A stretch of DNA of 64,000 bases from Gluconobacter sphaericus NBRC 12467. GTDB taxonomy: Bacteria > Pseudomonadota > Alphaproteobacteria > Acetobacterales > Acetobacteraceae. A program made the position numbers and the translations under genes. The notes under the pieces were generated by a model. That model ran no database searches. It saw nothing but the letters and a program-made list of their open reading frames with translations, and was not told the origin of the DNA. The stretch is from the NCBI RefSeq assembly GCF_006539125.1, contig NZ_BJMK01000004.1, positions 1-64,000 of the forward strand, in the 5' to 3' direction. Below are positions 52,847 through 62,640 of this stretch, one piece after another (positions within the stretch are counted from its first letter, which is position 1; each line of letters starts with the position of its first letter).

Positions 52847-54160
52847 TTATTCCTCAGTTTCCAGATGGAAGCGGTCAGATTCCTCATCATAGTCGAACAG
52901 CTCGGCATAGCGGGCCCAGCCAATGGCCGTAGTGAGGGTCTGTCGCGCATAATCGGGTGACATGCTCTCTTCCATGGCCTTGCGGAACCGGGCTGCATCC
53001 ACGGTGTGGCTCGAGCGCTCGTCCAGCGTGCTGCGGATAGAGCGCAGCAGGGGAAGATGGTGCAGAAGCGCTTTGCGCATCAGATCCTTGCGGGTGTCTG
53101 AATCGCCTTCGACAAAGGCCTGGCCATCAGGCGTCAGCAGAATATCGCCATCCTCCAGTTCCGCCAGATCCAGAAGTTGAAGCGACTCACCCAGCGGCAG
53201 AAGGTCATCCAGCGTCATCTGGAGGCGCTGTGCCAGTTCAGGCAGATCGGCCCGTCCTGAGAGCGGTTCACTTTCCAGCACTTCCATCAGCCCGACCAGA
53301 ACCTCGACCGCCAGGTGCGGAAGCACGATGGAGAAGGGCGGAAGTGCAGTGGCCGAGGCGACAGGTGGCTGGATAGGGTCCGCCTCAGAAACGATGGGCG
53401 CACGACGGGTCATAAGCGCGTAGATCTGATCTACGAAGCGGCGGAAATCTTCGTCATCGCGGTTACGCGGATGGGGGAATGGGACAGCGATCTCATGCGT
53501 GACACGGCCGGGGCTGGATGAGAAAATGAGGATACGGTCACACATCAGGACCGCCTCTTCGATCCCGTGTGTTGCAAGTAGCATGGCCTTGAGAGGCAGG
53601 CGCTTTTCATCCCACAGCTCGATCAGATCGGTACGCAGATTTTCGGCACTCAGGACATCCAGCGCCGAAAATGGCTCATCCAACAGAAGCAGGGACGGCT
53701 GAAGCGCAAGCGCACGGGCAAAGGACACACGCTGGCTGAGGGCCTTGGAAAGCTCCTTCGGATAGGCGTTCTCATAACCTTCGAGCCCCATGACCTCGAT
53801 GGCGGCATCGGTCATAACTTCGCGCTCGGCACGGGGCAGACGGCGCATTTCCAAGCCTAACGCCACATTCTGCCGCAGGGTCAGCCAAGGGAAAAGCGCG
53901 CCAGACTGAAAGACCGTCGCCACACCATCCAAGGGACCTGTTACGGGAGCCCCCTGCCAGAACACCCGCCCTGACATCGGCGGTGTCAGCCCGGCCATGA
54001 TCCGCAGCAGAGAGGATTTCCCGGAGCCGGAGCGCCCGAGAAGCCCCAGGATTTCACCCGTCCGCACATCGAAGCTAACATGATCGAGCACGACCAGATC
54101 CGTGCTGCTCTCCTTGAGATAGGTCTGGCTACATTCGCGAAGGGACAGAAGAGATTTCAT
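52847..54160 (-). CDS. ABC transporter ATPase with AAA-associated C-terminal domain
   Basis: A 437-aa protein. Residues 1-250 are an ABC ATPase of the nitrate/sulfonate/bicarbonate (Ssu/Tau) class: Walker A GRSGSGKSSLLRI, signature LSKALSQRVSFARALALQPS (ALSQR replaces GGMRQR), Walker B LLLLDEPFSALD. Residues 280-437 form the AAA-associated C-terminal domain, with two winged-helix-like parts, that follows some ATPases of this class. Downstream of its permease by 25 bases. Confidence 0.87.
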   Translation of the reverse strand: MKSLLSLRECSQTYLKESSTDLVVLDHVSFDVRTGEILGLLGRSGSGKSSLLRIMAGLTPPMSGRVFWQGAPVTGPLDGVATVFQSGALFPWLTLRQNVALGLEMRRLPRAEREVMTDAAIEVMGLEGYENAYPKELSKALSQRVSFARALALQPSLLLLDEPFSALDVLSAENLRTDLIELWDEKRLPLKAMLLATHGIEEAVLMCDRILIFSSSPGRVTHEIAVPFPHPRNRDDEDFRRFVDQIYALMTRRAPIVSEADPIQPPVASATALPPFSIVLPHLAVEVLVGLMEVLESEPLSGRADLPELAQRLQMTLDDLLPLGESLQLLDLAELEDGDILLTPDGQAFVEGDSDTRKDLMRKALLHHLPLLRSIRSTLDERSSHTVDAARFRKAMEESMSPDYARQTLTTAIGWARYAELFDYDEESDRFHLETEE

Positions 54161-54185
54161 GGGCCCGTGGATTTCAGCCTGAGGT

Positions 54186-55829
54186 TCATATCGTATATTT
54201 CTGGGCCGTATTTACGGCCAGAGGTTGCAGGACCAGTCGATCCAGCAACATGGAAAGAAGCGTCAGCAGCATCAACGCAAGGACCTGCGCCGCTACGGCC
54301 CCGCTGAGAGCCTCAGAGAGCAGAGCGGCCCCAAGGCCACTATTTGACGACACGAAAGCCTCCGCCACCATCACCGCATTCCAGACCGGCACCACCGCCG
54401 TCAGCAGGCCTCCACAGAGTTCCGGTGCGATGGCGGGCAGCAAAAGCCGCCGCCACAGCAGGACACCCCGCAGGCGCAGGCCCGCCGCAACCTGCCTCAG
54501 GTCCGAGGGGATGGCTTTCGCCGCGTCGAGTACAACGATTCCAACCAGCCAGTGCGCACCCAGAAAGAGCAAAATAACTGGAGAATCGAGCCCCAGTTCC
54601 CGACAGAGCGGATAAAGAAGTACGGCCGGAAAGAGCCCGCAGGCCATTACGACTCCCCGGAAAACATTGCGCAGGGAAGATCCGTGCTCGCTGATTAGAA
54701 GACCCAGCGGAACCCAGACCAGTACACACAGAACCAGTGTTCCACAGACATGTGAAAGCGTAACCACACTCTCGGTCAGATCCACGAGAACCTGCCGCAG
54801 AAGGTTGACGCGATAGACCGCATAAACCAGGAAAAGCAGGGAAATGACAGGCAGGAGCGCTTCTGGAAGCTCCCGGACTGTTCTGTGGTGTTCGGGAAGG
54901 ATACTGCGCGGACGGCCCAGGCGCCAGTTCCCGATCCAGACGAGGGCATCACTCACGCCAACACTGAGCCAGTGCATGGGCTTTGTGCGCCGCCAGATCC
55001 TCAACAGCCAGGATTGCGGGCGTGAGCGTTCCGCGAACGGGCCTTCGGGCCGATATCGCTGTGCCCAGCCCACCATAGGACGCATGAGGGCCTGATCGAT
55101 CACGAGGATCAGCAGAAGAATGATCCCGGAAATTTCGACGATCCGGAGCGGAAGATCGTCCAGCATGGCCTGCAGGGCGGCTGCGCCACATCCGCCCGTT
55201 GCCTGATGGCTCATCAACATCATCAGACCCTCCGCGGACAGCAGCCGGACCCAGAAGGCCGGCATGCCCTGCATGGCCCTGAAGGTCGTCAGGGGGACAG
55301 CGACTGGCATCTGAAGGCGCCAGAAACGCTGCCAACCGGTCATGCGCAAGCCGGTTGCGACTTCATCAAGCGCGGGGGGAAGCATGTCTTCCGAGTCGAG
55401 CACCGCCGTCACGATCCGCCAGATCATGCTGGAAGCAGCAACCAGCATGATGGTCAGGGCCGGAGGGAAGACCGCAGCCAGGATCCCGATCAGCCCAAGA
55501 CCCGGAACTGCACGGGCAACAGAAAGAGCCGGAATAAGAAATGCCCTGAAACGGGGCCACTGAAACGCCGCACCTGAGAGGAGCAGTGATGCTGTCACTA
55601 CAATCAGCAGGGACAGGATCACATGCAGGGCAGTCAGCCCTGCCATGCCCCCCAACGACAGATGAGCCCCCGGTGGCATGGCAAACAGGACAGGCGCGAC
55701 AGAAGCACGGGGCAGCACCAGGAGTGCAAAAGCGGTCGCACAGAACAGGATCGAAAGCTCGATGCCGCTCATGCGCTGTCGCCAGCGATGCATGATCCGC
55801 AAGGGCATGGCCATCGGGCTGCCCGTCAT
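54186..55829 (-). CDS. ABC transporter permease with two fused BPD domains
   Basis: A 547-aa membrane protein, about twice the length of a single binding-protein-dependent permease. Each half carries about six TMs and an EAA-like loop: LDEVATGLRMTGWQRFWRLQ near residue 155 and LRQVAAGLRLRGVLLWRRLL near residue 435. It would form both membrane halves of the importer with the ATPase below. Paired upstream of it, no periplasmic binding protein gene is seen, so the substrate is unknown. Confidence 0.87.
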   Translation of the reverse strand: MTGSPMAMPLRIMHRWRQRMSGIELSILFCATAFALLVLPRASVAPVLFAMPPGAHLSLGGMAGLTALHVILSLLIVVTASLLLSGAAFQWPRFRAFLIPALSVARAVPGLGLIGILAAVFPPALTIMLVAASSMIWRIVTAVLDSEDMLPPALDEVATGLRMTGWQRFWRLQMPVAVPLTTFRAMQGMPAFWVRLLSAEGLMMLMSHQATGGCGAAALQAMLDDLPLRIVEISGIILLLILVIDQALMRPMVGWAQRYRPEGPFAERSRPQSWLLRIWRRTKPMHWLSVGVSDALVWIGNWRLGRPRSILPEHHRTVRELPEALLPVISLLFLVYAVYRVNLLRQVLVDLTESVVTLSHVCGTLVLCVLVWVPLGLLISEHGSSLRNVFRGVVMACGLFPAVLLYPLCRELGLDSPVILLFLGAHWLVGIVVLDAAKAIPSDLRQVAAGLRLRGVLLWRRLLLPAIAPELCGGLLTAVVPVWNAVMVAEAFVSSNSGLGAALLSEALSGAVAAQVLALMLLTLLSMLLDRLVLQPLAVNTAQKYTI

Positions 55830-55919
55830 GATGCGTGCTGTCCTTCCTGATGATGAAAAGCAGAGGTTAGAAAGAGACGTCTTGCAGGCTCAAGTGTTTT
55901 CTGCATTTCACCGGCCGGA

Positions 55920-56375
55920 TCAATGGCCGGTACTACCAAAGCCACCTTCGCCACGTACCGTCTCGTCCAGAGTTTCTACCTCGGCCCAGCGCAGACGGGA
56001 GACCGGGGCCAGCACGCCCTGTGCGATGCGGGTGCCACGCTCGACGGTGAACGGCTCGGTACCAGCGTTCATGACGATGATGCGGAGTTCGCCGCGATAG
56101 TCTTCGTCAATAGTGCCGGGAGAATTAGGCAGCGTAATGCCATGCTTGAGGGCCAGACCCGAACGCGGGCGCACCTGAAGCTCATAGGCGGGCGGCAGGG
56201 CAATGCACAGGCCAGTCGGCACCAGAACGCGCTCACCCGGAGCGATCGTCATGGGGGCGTCCACTGCGGCCAGGAAATCGAAGCCTGCGGCACCGGCAGT
56301 GGCATAGGCGGGAAGGGGAAGGCCTTCGGAATGAGGCAGGCGCGTGATGCGCACATCAATCAGGTCTGTCGTCAT
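55920..56375 (-). CDS. dut: dUTP diphosphatase
   Basis: A 151-aa trimeric dUTPase that removes dUTP and supplies dUMP. The five motifs are present: [11 protein letters not shown] (I), [11 protein letters not shown] (II), [17 protein letters not shown] (III), [13 protein letters not shown] (IV) and GGFGSTGH (V). Downstream of coaBC with 29 bases between, the common alphaproteobacterial pair. An inverted repeat ACCGGCC (55910-55931) spans its stop. Confidence 0.97.
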   Translation of the reverse strand: MTTDLIDVRITRLPHSEGLPLPAYATAGAAGFDFLAAVDAPMTIAPGERVLVPTGLCIALPPAYELQVRPRSGLALKHGITLPNSPGTIDEDYRGELRIIVMNAGTEPFTVERGTRIAQGVLAPVSRLRWAEVETLDETVRGEGGFGSTGH

Positions 56376-56404
56376 GGCCTCTGTCTTATCCCGGATCGCG
56401 ATGC

Positions 56405-57595
56405 CTATGAAGACGGATCGGCAAAGAACGCAGCAATCCTCTGCGCGATCTGTTCCGCGACGTCGGTTTTGTCCATTTCCGGCCAGTTCTGAACGCCATT
56501 GTCGTCGATCAGGCTGACGGTATTGCGCATGGCACCGAACACACCCTGACGCACATCATTGACTACCAGCCAATCACACCCTTTGCGCAGACGTTTAGCC
56601 TGCGCGTTTTCCAGAACGTCGTCGGTCTCGGCTGCAAAGCCTACGACGAGACGGGGGCGTTGTGGGGCGCGGCAGAGCGTTGCCAGAATGTCTGGATTTT
56701 CCACGAGTTCGAGACTGGGCGGTCCGTCACCGCTTTTCTTGATCTTGCCCGGCGCCATATCCCTGGCGCGCCAGTCGCTAACGGCGGCGGTGCATACGGC
56801 CACCTCGACCGGAAGGGCGGTTTCACAGGCGGCCAGCATCTCGCGGGCGGTCTGAACGGAGATGCGGTGGACGCCCGCAGGTGCGGGGATCGAAACCGGC
56901 CCACTGATCAGTGTGACATCCGCGCCCCGTGCTGCCAGCGCTGCCGCAATGGCATAGCCCTGTCGTCCGGAAGAATGATTGGAGAGGAACCGTACGGGAT
57001 CTAGCGGCTCGACGGTTGGACCAGCCGTTACGAGAACACGGCGTCCCGTCAGGGAACGATCTGGCGTCAGGATCCGCAGGATCGCATCACGAATGGCGGA
57101 AGGCTCACTCAGACGGCCAGCGCCGACTTCACCACAGGCCATGCTGCCCACGTCCGGCCCGACAATGGAGACGCCGCGTGCTTCGAGCAACTTCAGGTTG
57201 ACCTGAGTGGCGGGATGCTCCCACATCCGCACATTCATGGCCGGGGCCAGCAGAATGGGAGAGGTAGTCGCGAGAAGCAATGTAGTCGGCAGATCATCCG
57301 CGAGCCCATGGGCCATGCGGGCCATGATGTTAGCTGTGGCGGGGCAGACAACGACCAGATCCGCGCTCCGGGCCAGAGCGATATGGCCGATCTCGCTTTC
57401 CTGCGTGGGCTCGAACAGCGCGTCGTGCACACGCTCGCCTGCCAGCGTCTCGAGACTGAGCGGCGTGACGAAGGCTTTGGCGGCTTCGGTCATGACCGGC
57501 GTTACGGCAATACCGTCCGCCCGCAGCAGGCGCACGAGTTCGAGCGCCCGGAACGCCGCAATCCCTCCCGAGACGATCAGCAGGACGCGGCACAT
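56405..57595 (-). CDS. coaBC: Phosphopantothenoylcysteine decarboxylase / phosphopantothenate-cysteine ligase
   Basis: A 396-aa bifunctional coenzyme A enzyme. The CoaC half has [18 protein letters not shown], the active His region [19 protein letters not shown] and [14 protein letters not shown]. The CoaB half (from about residue 190) has [32 protein letters not shown] and [10 protein letters not shown]. The start at 57595 is 4 bases after ubiE's stop; the earlier in-frame start would overlap ubiE. In the minus-strand run ubiE-coaBC-dut. Confidence 0.96.
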   Translation of the reverse strand: MCRVLLIVSGGIAAFRALELVRLLRADGIAVTPVMTEAAKAFVTPLSLETLAGERVHDALFEPTQESEIGHIALARSADLVVVCPATANIMARMAHGLADDLPTTLLLATTSPILLAPAMNVRMWEHPATQVNLKLLEARGVSIVGPDVGSMACGEVGAGRLSEPSAIRDAILRILTPDRSLTGRRVLVTAGPTVEPLDPVRFLSNHSSGRQGYAIAAALAARGADVTLISGPVSIPAPAGVHRISVQTAREMLAACETALPVEVAVCTAAVSDWRARDMAPGKIKKSGDGPPSLELVENPDILATLCRAPQRPRLVVGFAAETDDVLENAQAKRLRKGCDWLVVNDVRQGVFGAMRNTVSLIDDNGVQNWPEMDKTDVAEQIAQRIAAFFADPSS

Positions 57596-57599
57596 GGTC

Positions 57600-58388
57600 T
57601 TACAGACGCCAGCCGGAATGGATGGCGGCGATACCACCGGACAGGTTACGGTACTGGACCTGCTCCAGCCCGGAATCGCGCATCATCTGGGCCAGTGTTT
57701 CCTGATCGGGGAACATGCGGATGCTCTCGGCGAGATACTGGTAGCTCTCGGAGTCCTTTGCGATGATCTGACCCATCTTGGGCAGAACCTGAAAGGACCA
57801 GAGATCATAAATCGGTGCGAGAGCCGCGATTTCGACCTGCGAGAACTCAAGGCAGAAGAAGCGTCCACCTGGCTTTAGGACACGACGTGCCTCGCGCAGG
57901 ACAGCCGGCTTGTCCGTGCAGTTGCGCAGGCCGAACGCAATCGTCACGCGATCAACGGAGCAGTCGGGGAGGGGAATGGCTTCTGCGTCTACGACACAGA
58001 CCTCGATCTTGCCGATCAACCCGGCCTTGATGGCGCGGTCACGCCCCACGGACAGCATGGCGGCATTGATATCGGACAGAATGGCCGGACCACCCCCGGC
58101 ACGGAGCCAGCCAAACGTGATGTCACCTGTACCGCCTGCCAGATCCAGCAGCTTCATATTGGGCCGCGGGTTGAGCATTCCAACGAAAATGCGTTTCCAG
58201 ACGCGGTGAATTCCCAGCGACATCACATCATTCATGATGTCGTATTTCCCGGCGACACTCTCGAACACTTCCCGGACCATCGTCTTTTTCTGGCCACGCG
58301 GGACATTGCGGTAGCCGAAATCGATGGTGTCCTCGGCGTGTTCGGAGGACTGGAAGGGCGAGGCGTTGTGTTCTGCGCTATCGGTCAT
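57600..58388 (-). CDS. ubiE: Ubiquinone/menaquinone C-methyltransferase UbiE
   Basis: A 262-aa SAM methyltransferase for the C-methylation step of ubiquinone synthesis. Typical parts are VREVFESVAGKYDIMNDVMS, LLDLAGGTGDITFGWL (SAM motif I), FGLRNCTDKPAVLREARRVL and FCLEFSQVE. The start at 58388 begins at a family-like N-terminal extension (MTDSAEHNAS) and leaves 30 bases to the divergent mutM; a longer reading would cover mutM's start. Confidence 0.95.
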   Translation of the reverse strand: MTDSAEHNASPFQSSEHAEDTIDFGYRNVPRGQKKTMVREVFESVAGKYDIMNDVMSLGIHRVWKRIFVGMLNPRPNMKLLDLAGGTGDITFGWLRAGGGPAILSDINAAMLSVGRDRAIKAGLIGKIEVCVVDAEAIPLPDCSVDRVTIAFGLRNCTDKPAVLREARRVLKPGGRFFCLEFSQVEIAALAPIYDLWSFQVLPKMGQIIAKDSESYQYLAESIRMFPDQETLAQMMRDSGLEQVQYRNLSGGIAAIHSGWRL

Positions 58389-58418
58389 GGGGCAATCGAT
58401 ATATCGTTGAGGCCAGCC

Positions 58419-59252
58419 ATGCCAGAGCTTCCAGAAGTTGAAACCGTCATGCGCGGGTTTCGTGATGCCTTCGAAGGGCATCGAATCAGCCATGTTTCCG
58501 TCAACCGCCCCGATCTTCGATGGCCGTTTCCCGCAGATCTGCGGGAGAAGCTGGAAGGGAAACGCGTTCTCTCGTTCCGAAGACGCGCGAAGTACATTCT
58601 CATGCGTCTTGATGGCGGCTGGAGCATGTTGCTGCATCTGGGTATGTCGGGCCGACTCATGATTGGCCGGGCAGGGACAAACGCGACTCCGCCAACACAC
58701 GAACATCTGGTCCTAGAAACGGACAGCGGCGCGAGAGCGGGGCTGGTGGATCCCCGGCGTTTTGGCATGGTCGATCTTGTACGGACAGCTGAAGAGGACA
58801 GTCACCGCCTTCTGGCTCATCTGGGAGTGGAGCCACTTTCGGACGCCATGAGCGGTCCGACATTGGTGGACCTGTTCCGGGGCAGGCGTTCGCCGATCAA
58901 ATCCACGCTGCTGGACCAGAAGCTAATCGCAGGTCTTGGCAATATCTATGTGTGCGAGGCGCTGTTCCGGTGCGGCATTCATCCCGAACGACAGGCCAGC
59001 ACCCTGATGGGAAAAGAGAGCGCCGCCCTCGCGGAGGCCATTCCGCAGATCCTGGAGCAGGCCATCGCCTCCGGAGGATCATCACTGCGCGACTATGTGC
59101 AGGCTGACGGCACGAAAGGCGGATTTCAGGACCTACATCTTGTCTATGGACGCGAAGGCACTCCGTGTCCCAATTGCGGTGCAGGAAGTCCGATCCAGCG
59201 CATAACGCAATCAGGCCGTTCAACGTTCTTCTGTCCAATCTGCCAGGAATAG
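58419..59252 (+). CDS. mutM: Formamidopyrimidine-DNA glycosylase
   Basis: A 277-aa bifunctional glycosylase/AP lyase for 8-oxoguanine. The catalytic N-terminus PELPEVETVMRGF follows Met1, with Lys in EGKRVLSFRRRAKYILMRLD, the H2TH region LDQKLIAGLGNIYVCEALFR and a zinc finger at the C-terminus (CPNCGAGSPIQRITQ, then FFCPICQ). The start at 58419 is fixed by the catalytic Pro2. Divergent from ubiE, a common pairing in Alphaproteobacteria. Confidence 0.97.
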   Translation: MPELPEVETVMRGFRDAFEGHRISHVSVNRPDLRWPFPADLREKLEGKRVLSFRRRAKYILMRLDGGWSMLLHLGMSGRLMIGRAGTNATPPTHEHLVLETDSGARAGLVDPRRFGMVDLVRTAEEDSHRLLAHLGVEPLSDAMSGPTLVDLFRGRRSPIKSTLLDQKLIAGLGNIYVCEALFRCGIHPERQASTLMGKESAALAEAIPQILEQAIASGGSSLRDYVQADGTKGGFQDLHLVYGREGTPCPNCGAGSPIQRITQSGRSTFFCPICQE

Positions 59253-59301
59253 GCAGCGCAACAAGAAGATGCCCCCATCCTGTGTAAAATGTGCAAAACG
59301 C

Positions 59302-59331
59302 TTGACGGGACCCGCTCTAACAGAGTAGAGG
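59302..59331 (+). promoter_or_regulatory. Probable sigma70-type promoter of rpsT
   Basis: TTGACG (59302-59307), an 18-base spacer and TAGAGG (59326-59331), placed 48 bases before the rpsT ATG. The -35 box is near consensus; the -10 box is weak. Confidence 0.45.
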
Positions 59332-59378
59332 GCGCCAACCATTTACGCGACCAAAACGCAAAGTGAACCGAAAGATCC

Positions 59379-59648
59379 ATGGCAAACACAGCTTCTGCCC
59401 GCAAGCGCATCCGTCAGAATGAACGTCGCCGTGAGCGCAACGTTGCCCGCATGTCCCGTATGCGTACGTTCATCAAGAAGGTCGAACTCGCCATCCAGTC
59501 CGGCGACAAGTCCGCTGCTGCGGAAGCCTTCAAGGTTGCACAGCCGGAAATGCAGCGCGCAGCAGGCAAGGGTGTGATCGCAAAGAACACGATCAGCCGC
59601 AAGCTCTCCCGCCTGTCCGCTCGCGTGAAAGCTCTGGCAACCGCCTAA
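59379..59648 (+). CDS. rpsT: 30S ribosomal protein S20
   Basis: The 89-aa S20, a basic helical protein of the small subunit: [52 protein letters not shown]. Monocistronic between its own promoter and a strong terminator, and just upstream of dnaA, as in many Alphaproteobacteria. Confidence 0.97.
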   Translation: MANTASARKRIRQNERRRERNVARMSRMRTFIKKVELAIQSGDKSAAAEAFKVAQPEMQRAAGKGVIAKNTISRKLSRLSARVKALATA

Positions 59649-59987
59649 GCTTCACCTTCGGGTCGGAACTGAAGAACGCGCTCCCCTCCAGGAGCGCGTT
59701 CTTTTTTGGCTGCAGCTCCTGACATCTTTTTCCCGAGCATCTGCCCCCGGGTTGCCGATGGGGAACACCCTCATGACATCCCGCTGAACCCTTCGTGTTC
59801 CAGCTTGCTTCGGACTGAGCGGACGCCTATTCTGAGCGTTCGACAAAAAGGTATCGGATGCTCTGGCTTCTCCGGAAATTCGCCAGCTTTTCTGCTGCAA
59901 ATTTCTGTCGAGAACACAATCACCCTGCGCGCAGGGAACCACAACTGATACCCGCCCTGTGCGGGAATGGATATGAAAGGGGGTACA
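59649..59987. other. rpsT-dnaA intergenic region (339 bases)
   Basis: Holds the rpsT terminator and the dnaA promoter/leader. Two self-complementary sites lie in the leader: CCCTGCGCGCAGGG (59923-59936) and CCCGC/GCGGG (59951-59965). I find no match to the DnaA box TTATNCACA on either strand and no AT-rich unwinding stretch, so nothing here marks it as the origin. Confidence 0.5.
59674..59707 (+). terminator. Intrinsic terminator of rpsT
   Basis: Perfect 11-bp stem GAACGCGCTCC (59674-59684) with 59691-59701, loop of 6, then T6. Confidence 0.92.
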
Positions 59988-61412
59988 ATGGTGGAAAACG
60001 CTCAGTATCTGGACGCCAGCGCCTCCGCCCCCGGTTCGACGACACCGCTGGAAACCGCTTGGATCCGCGTTCGTGAGAAGCTGAAGAGTGAGGTTGGCGA
60101 GGTCGAATACCGGACATGGCTCCGGCAGATCGTTCTGGGACCACTCGAAGAAGATGAACTAACCCTCTACCTACCCACTCGCTTCCTGCGTGACTGGGTC
60201 CGTAGCCAGTATGAGGAACGGCTTCAGACACTCTGGCGCACCGAGCGCGAGGACATCAAGGGGGTCGAGCTTCAGGTCAAGCGGGGCCTACCTGAAGTCT
60301 CCATGAGCGACGCAGAGGAAGGGGAAGACGCTCCGGGCGAAAGGCATGAACTCGCGCCGCAGGCTACTGCACCGGAAAGCCGCAGCGATCTGGCTGTTCC
60401 GCTCGATCCGCGCTTTACATTTGATACCTTCATTGTCGGCAAACCCAACGAGTTTGCCTATGCCTGCGCCCGCCGTGTGGCCGAAAAACCGTCGAGCCCA
60501 GGCTTTAATCCGCTATTCTTGTACGGCGGCGTCGGTCTCGGCAAAACCCATCTGATGCACGCCATCGGAACGGAACTAACCCGGACCGGCAAGGTCTCCG
60601 TGGCTTACATGTCCGCGGAAAAGTTTATGTATCGCTTTATCGCGGCCATCCGTTCACAGTCCACGATGGAATTCAAGGAACAGCTTCGTTCCGTTGACGT
60701 GCTGATGATTGACGATCTTCAGTTCCTGATCGGCAAGGACAACACGCAGGAAGAATTCTTCCATACATTCAATGCTCTGGTCGATGCGGGTCGTCAGATC
60801 ATCGTCAGCGCTGACAAGAGTCCGTCCGACCTATCGGGCCTCGAAGACCGCCTGCGGACCCGACTAGGCTGCGGTATGGTCGCAGACATTCACGCCACGA
60901 CCTTCGAGCTGCGCATCTCCATTCTGGAAGCGAAGGCCAAGGCTTCGGGCACGCATGTCCCGTCCAAGGTTCTGGAATATCTTGCCCACAAGATCACGAC
61001 CAATGTGCGTGAACTTGAAGGTGCACTGAACCGTCTGATCGCCCACGCTGATCTGGTTGGACGTCCTGTGACTCTCGATACGACGCAGGATGTTCTCAAG
61101 GACATGCTAAAGGCTCATGATCGCCGCGTCACGATCGAGGAAATCCAGCGCAAGGTTTCCGAGCACTGGAATATCCGCCTCACGGACATGTCTTCGGCAC
61201 GCCGAGCCCGGGCCGTGGCACGCCCGCGTCAGGTGGCCATGTATCTGGCCAAGCAGCTGACAAGCCGGTCCCTTCCGGAAATCGGGCGTAAATTCGGCAA
61301 CCGCGACCACACCACCGTCATGCACGCCGTCAACCGCGTTACCGAGCTGATGGATCAGGACGCGTCCTTCGCCGAGGACGTAGAACTGCTGCGCCGGATG
61401 CTGGAAGGCTGA
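59988..61412 (+). CDS. dnaA: Chromosomal replication initiator protein DnaA
   Basis: A 474-aa AAA+ initiator. Domain I at about 10-90 ([20 protein letters not shown]), a short acidic linker, domain III with [20 protein letters not shown], Walker [16 protein letters not shown] (Lys186) and Walker [11 protein letters not shown], and domain IV with the DnaA-box-reading [16 protein letters not shown]. The start at 59988 is chosen for the AAAGGGGG upstream and because the domain begins after a short tail; an ATG at 59967 lacks a ribosome site. Confidence 0.97.
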   Translation: MVENAQYLDASASAPGSTTPLETAWIRVREKLKSEVGEVEYRTWLRQIVLGPLEEDELTLYLPTRFLRDWVRSQYEERLQTLWRTEREDIKGVELQVKRGLPEVSMSDAEEGEDAPGERHELAPQATAPESRSDLAVPLDPRFTFDTFIVGKPNEFAYACARRVAEKPSSPGFNPLFLYGGVGLGKTHLMHAIGTELTRTGKVSVAYMSAEKFMYRFIAAIRSQSTMEFKEQLRSVDVLMIDDLQFLIGKDNTQEEFFHTFNALVDAGRQIIVSADKSPSDLSGLEDRLRTRLGCGMVADIHATTFELRISILEAKAKASGTHVPSKVLEYLAHKITTNVRELEGALNRLIAHADLVGRPVTLDTTQDVLKDMLKAHDRRVTIEEIQRKVSEHWNIRLTDMSSARRARAVARPRQVAMYLAKQLTSRSLPEIGRKFGNRDHTTVMHAVNRVTELMDQDASFAEDVELLRRMLEG

Positions 61413-61502
61413 CCTGCCTGGACCTCCGATCCCTCTCTTTCCCGAGGGGCGGGGGTCTGCTAGGTTCTCTCAATTAATTCAAGATCTTCGCCGAGGCTCG
61501 GA
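61413..61502. other. dnaA-dnaN spacer with GC-rich hairpin
   Basis: A 90-base gap. An imperfect hairpin forms between GACCTCCGATCCCTC and GAGGGGCGGGGGTC (about 61421-61457), followed by a C/T-rich and AT-rich stretch before the dnaN ribosome site. It could reduce read-through or stabilise the dnaN message. Confidence 0.4.
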
Positions 61503-62627
61503 ATGAAATTCAAGGTTGACCGTACCCTGCTGCAACGGGCTCTGGCGCATATTCATGGCGTTGCAGAAAAGCGGAATACCATTCCCATCCTGGCCAACGT
61601 CCTGATGACCTATCAGGATGACGTCCTGCGTCTGACGGCGACTGATATGGAAATCGCCGTCGTGGAAGATGTGCCCGCGACAGGTGAACGTTCCGGCTCC
61701 ACGACCGTTCCGGCTGCCGTACTCTTCGAGATCGTGCGCAAGCTGCCTGATGGCGTCGCACTTGAATTCGATCATCAGGACAGCGAAGCACCACTCGCCC
61801 TGCGGGCAGGCCGCTACGCCACCAGCCTGAACGTACTGCCGGTCGATGATTTCCCAGCCATGGTTGCCGGTGATCTGCCACATCGCTTCACTATCCCTGC
61901 TGCAACACTTCGTGGGCTGATTGACCGCACGAAGTTCGCCATCTCCAACGAAGAAACCCGTTATTACCTGAATGGCATCTATCTGCATGTTGCGGAAAAC
62001 GGTGCTATTCCAATGCTGCGGGCCGTTGCTACAGACGGTCATCGTCTCGCTCGTGTTGAGGCGGATCTGCCCGAAGGTGCGCGCGGCATGCCCGGCGTCA
62101 TCATTCCCCGCAAGACCGTCAACGAACTGCGCAAGCTTCTGGATGAAGGGGCGGCTGATCTGGAAGTCTCCCTGTCTGACACGCGGATCCAGTTCCAGGC
62201 TGGCCCCGTCCTTCTCACCTCCAAACTAATCGACGGAACCTTTCCGGAATATGAGCGCGTCATTCCCAAGGGCAATGACCGCATCCTGCGCGTTGGAAAG
62301 CGCGACTTTGCAGCAGCTGTTGGTCGCGTCGCAGCTATCAGCCAGGAGCGTTCACGCCCGGTCAAGCTGTCGGTGACGCAAAACATGCTCAATCTCTCTG
62401 CCACCAGCCCCGATCAGGGCGTGGCCCATGAGGAACTGGACGAAAACTCCGTTTCCTACGACGCAGCGCCGATAGAGATAGGTTTTCAGGCTCGTTACCT
62501 GACAGATATTACCGACCAGATCGACGTGGAAGTGGAATTCGCGTTCTCCGACAGCTCCGCCCCAACCATCGTCCGTGACACGGCGTCGCCTGCGGCGCTG
62601 TATGTCCTGATGCCCATGCGGGTCTGA
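61503..62627 (+). CDS. dnaN: DNA polymerase III beta subunit (sliding clamp)
   Basis: The 374-aa ring-forming clamp. Three repeated domains are present: MKFKVDRTLLQRALAHIHGV at the start, RFTIPAATLRGLIDRTKFAI in the second domain, and GKRDFAAAVGRVAAISQERS in the third. The end ALYVLMPMRV is the conserved closing block. ATG at 61503 with GAGGCTCGGA upstream. Downstream of dnaA, 13 bases before recF. Confidence 0.98.
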   Translation: MKFKVDRTLLQRALAHIHGVAEKRNTIPILANVLMTYQDDVLRLTATDMEIAVVEDVPATGERSGSTTVPAAVLFEIVRKLPDGVALEFDHQDSEAPLALRAGRYATSLNVLPVDDFPAMVAGDLPHRFTIPAATLRGLIDRTKFAISNEETRYYLNGIYLHVAENGAIPMLRAVATDGHRLARVEADLPEGARGMPGVIIPRKTVNELRKLLDEGAADLEVSLSDTRIQFQAGPVLLTSKLIDGTFPEYERVIPKGNDRILRVGKRDFAAAVGRVAAISQERSRPVKLSVTQNMLNLSATSPDQGVAHEELDENSVSYDAAPIEIGFQARYLTDITDQIDVEVEFAFSDSSAPTIVRDTASPAALYVLMPMRV

Positions 62628-62640
62628 GCACGAGCCACGA

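Noticed and set aside
59706-59948. 80-residue frame in the rpsT-dnaA gap
   Set aside because: It starts inside the rpsT terminator, has no ribosome site and no conserved feature.
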